Part shown: piece by piece, positions 61,380 to 64,000 of the stretch
How the letters are laid out: the number at the start of each line of letters is the position of its first letter
Numbering within the stretch: position 1 is the stretch's first letter
NCBI RefSeq assembly: GCF_000764305.2
Contig: NW_025947678.1
Location: 1 to 64,000, forward strand
From: Hyalella azteca
Taxonomy: Eukaryota; Arthropoda; Malacostraca; Amphipoda; Hyalellidae
Length of the DNA: 64,000 bases
Direction: 5' to 3'
Position numbers and translations under genes: made by a program
The notes under the pieces: generated by a model
Database searches by the model: none
What the model was told of the DNA's origin: nothing
Seen by the model: the letters and a program-made list of their open reading frames with translations, nothing else

Positions 61380-63300
61380 GCTACGCGCCCTGACCCAAAT
61401 AAAAATTAAAGGTGGCGCATCGATGATTATAGGTGGCGATGGTAGATTATAGGTGGCGTAACGGTGGGTGGCCTCGTCAGCCAAAAATCACCATTGAAAC
61501 GCTGATAAATCGATAGGATGCGTGAGCATATGTGGCACTCATCGATGAATCATCGATGATTTATTGGGTCCTATTCATCGATGGCTCAGTGCTGTTTTGC
61601 CACGCGTGGCCATCTATTAATAATTGATCAATAAACACCAATGAAATAGCTTTCGAAGTTTGAATTATTAAATATTTAAACATCTGTATAAATCGTGAAG
61701 AAAAAACTGTGGGTATACGAAAGATAATTGCGTAAATATATAACGCGACTATTCTTTTCTTTAAGACGGCCGTGAGTTTATTCCACTTGGTGTTCACATG
61801 ATTACTACATAAGCTATTCTGCGATTTTATTAAGATATTACTCTCTACGACGCATTTTATTTCAGAACAAAATTTGAAGCAATATTCCTTTATTTTGTTT
61901 CAGGTACGAAGTTATCATGCCATAAATAAACTGTTCGCTACCAAAAAAATCCTTACAGAAAATGAACCATCAAGAACTCGAAGATAATTCATAGATTGTA
62001 TCACCATTTAAATGACTAATTCAATGCTTACGAAATATACATAGTGCAATATAGTTGACCTCATCAGGTTAGAAATACAATAGTTATTCACTGATTTGCT
62101 CAATAGTTGCGCAAGACAAGCACTCTCTGAAATATTTAGCAACGGCTGGTCAATTCATCAATAAATAATGTCTCATTCATAAACGGGCAGTTAGAATAAA
62201 ATAAAATATATATGTAGGCGCTGAAGCAATAGGCCCATATGGCCTGTTAAAGTTAAAGGCTTCAGAGTATTGTGTTACGGAGGCTCCTCCAGCTGACCTA
62301 TTAATATTTAAATTTAGGTCCCATAAAAATTGAGGGAGCTAAAAGCTGATTACTTGCCCAAACTAGCGTTTTTAAAATTTAATCAGGAAAGAAACGACGA
62401 AAAAATATGTGTTAATCCCTTCCAGGGCATATTGTTATTAAATAACTCTAATTTAAATTTCATGCAAATTCCTTCAGAATGGGGAATTTCTGAGTAGAAG
62501 ATTTAGTGAGTTCGCTGGTGAGTTAGGAGGAATGTCTATTGGATACAATTAATTGATAGTTCGAATTAGCTGTTTGATCGTCAGAGATAATGTAAGTTAA
62601 CTTCGTATCACATAAAGATTTTCCATGGTTGTGTAAAAGGCTTATATGCATTATAATAAAAAATGCTATAATTATTATGCTTCTACTTGAGTGTTTAATT
62701 TGACATCAATAACGTAGTCTTCTCAGTACCGAGGCCTTTACCTATAGTGTAGCAACAATTTCGCCGCTTAATTCCTCTGATTATTCCTTATCTTTTTATC
62801 TAGTTTGTCTAAACTGATTCTTTGACGGTCCTTCACATCCATTACTCCGCAAATTACTTGAATGATGCATTAATACTTGTATAATTAGTATTTTGAAATT
62901 TACTCATTTTTACAGCTTGAAATCAATGTAAAATGTTCATTATATAACATGATTTAAATAAAGCTAAAGCAGGTTTTCTTTTGACTACTTTCGGCAGTCC
63001 TTCGCTTGACTTCAGATTGTAGTTAGTCATGGTGCAACGTGTTGGAAGTGGTGCAACGTCAGTCTCGAGCCGAATCAAATCAAAATTCTCGATAATATCT
63101 TTAGTCTAATCATAAATGATAAACTTTTGTGCTGATTTAAGAAATAACTGACTCTTGTGCTATGCTAGACTTTTGAATTTCTCAAATACTTAATTGTACT
63201 TCGGTCTTCGGGACTTGTGGTCTAGTATGCATGAACGGCGCCGGTATGGCTGATAGAGCCGCCATGCCGGCTGGTGACGCCACTTCTGATGTGATTAAAT
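61380..63300. other. Stretch without recognised gene
   Basis: AGGTGGCG occurs three times at 61,410-61,450 and ATCGATGA palindromic words cluster at 61,530-61,580. An imperfect inverted pair CCGGTATGGC/GCCATGCCGG lies at 63,241-63,271, followed by AAATAAA. No gene is identified. Confidence 0.45.
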
Positions 63301-63328
63301 AAACAATTATTGAGCATAGCTTACTTCG

Positions 63329-63392
63329 AATGCAAAATCAAATGGGATGTGGGTGTTTACTGCAAAATCGAATGGGATGTGGGAGTTTACTT
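63329..63392. repeat. Two-copy 30-bp tandem repeat
   Basis: GCAAAATCAAATGGGATGTG, GGTGTTTACT and a near-identical second copy. Confidence 0.85.
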
Positions 63393-63399
63393 TTAATTT

Positions 63400-64000
63400 T
63401 TATGTATTATATTCCTAATTTTGAAACAGTAAAGTGTAAAAATATTATTTCTCGTGTCCGACTCGCGTCCGTGACTCGTATCGCCGGCTGCCATGACAGA
63501 TCCGACGCGGTGAGTCGGTGACGCCATAGCAAAAGCAAACTATGAACAGTGTTACTACTTTCCTTTGTGTTGATATGTTAATCTGAGGCCTAAATTAGGA
63601 TCTTTACCATAAGTAAAACATTTCTAAAGTTAATTAGAATTGCAATGGGCGAGACTGGTCTGAGAATACTTGTTGTTAAAGGATTCCTTAATTTTCAACG
63701 TGCTCTCATGACTCATCCTCTTGTCAGGTCGTGTAATCACTGGTCACACCGTCACAATAATGTGGTATTTGGTCAATATGGGGTGAAATTTTTGGAAATG
63801 TGTTTTGCATGTTCTACATCAATCCAGCTGATACATGACAAGATTTTTTCTCATCTCCTACAAATATACAATGAATGATCCAATTCAATATATGGCAAAA
63901 GTCTGTAGTATAAGGTCACAATATGTAGAGAATAAGTGAATCTGTTCCTATATTCCACCCTCCTCAAGTTCATGTAGGCAATGGCAGATGAAGTAGAGAG
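63400..64000. other. Right end, no recognised gene
   Basis: Only short frames without features. Confidence 0.4.

Noticed and set aside
1..64000. CRISPR arrays, operons, rRNA genes
   Set aside because: None seen; arrays present are contiguous tandem repeats without unique spacers, and genes are intron-containing.

Overview
This is an AT-rich animal (metazoan) nuclear window. Two host-gene segments have spliced GT/AG structure, and most of the rest is transposable-element debris, tandem repeats and introns. The mobile elements point to an invertebrate: CR1-like and other non-LTR retrotransposons, a BEL/Pao fragment, several Penelope-like elements with GIY-YIG endonuclease, and many small inverted-repeat elements. 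The two host proteins (mitoguardin and an astacin-EGF-CUB protease) fit an arthropod or another invertebrate, but I cannot name the species. Coding exons are clearly more GC-rich than their surroundings.

Layout. 0.6-3.2 kb: BEL/Pao C-terminus and a CR1-like LINE, both minus strand. 4-7 kb: a minisatellite, small elements, a three-unit higher-order repeat and a Penelope remnant. 7.3-9.1 kb: a conserved mitoguardin exon (plus strand) between two arrays of the same 15-bp minisatellite. 10-13 kb: a near-perfect 0.8 kb palindrome and a Penelope RT/endonuclease fragment. 17.7-25 kb: three degraded LINEs. 25-32.5 kb: old diverged duplications with later insertions, plus a chimeric patch carrying a sequencing adapter. 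33.5-45.4 kb: the main gene, an 11-exon astacin metalloprotease on the minus strand (432 residues predicted), whose introns hold a LINE, two Penelope elements and remarkable minisatellites. 47.9-48.6 kb: a chimeric patch, a second adapter relic and a 365-N gap. 51-57.6 kb: inverted dispersed repeats, a retroelement nuclease-domain ORF and a small TA-target element with a visible empty site. 59-61.3 kb: three more arrays, two of them beside exon-like segments.

The most unusual signal lies in three consecutive exons of the astacin gene (exons 6, 7 and 8). In each, the last bases of the exon together with its 5' splice site have been tandemly copied into the downstream intron, with unrelated units of 35, about 52 and 113 bp. 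Most copies keep an intact GT donor. Several plus-strand arrays likewise abut exon-like, splice-site-bounded segments. This suggests minisatellites seeded at splice junctions, which could supply decoy or alternative donors or raw material for intron evolution.

The assembly is imperfect. Two Nextera mate-pair junction relics, two single-N joins and one N gap mark places where the sequence should not be trusted.
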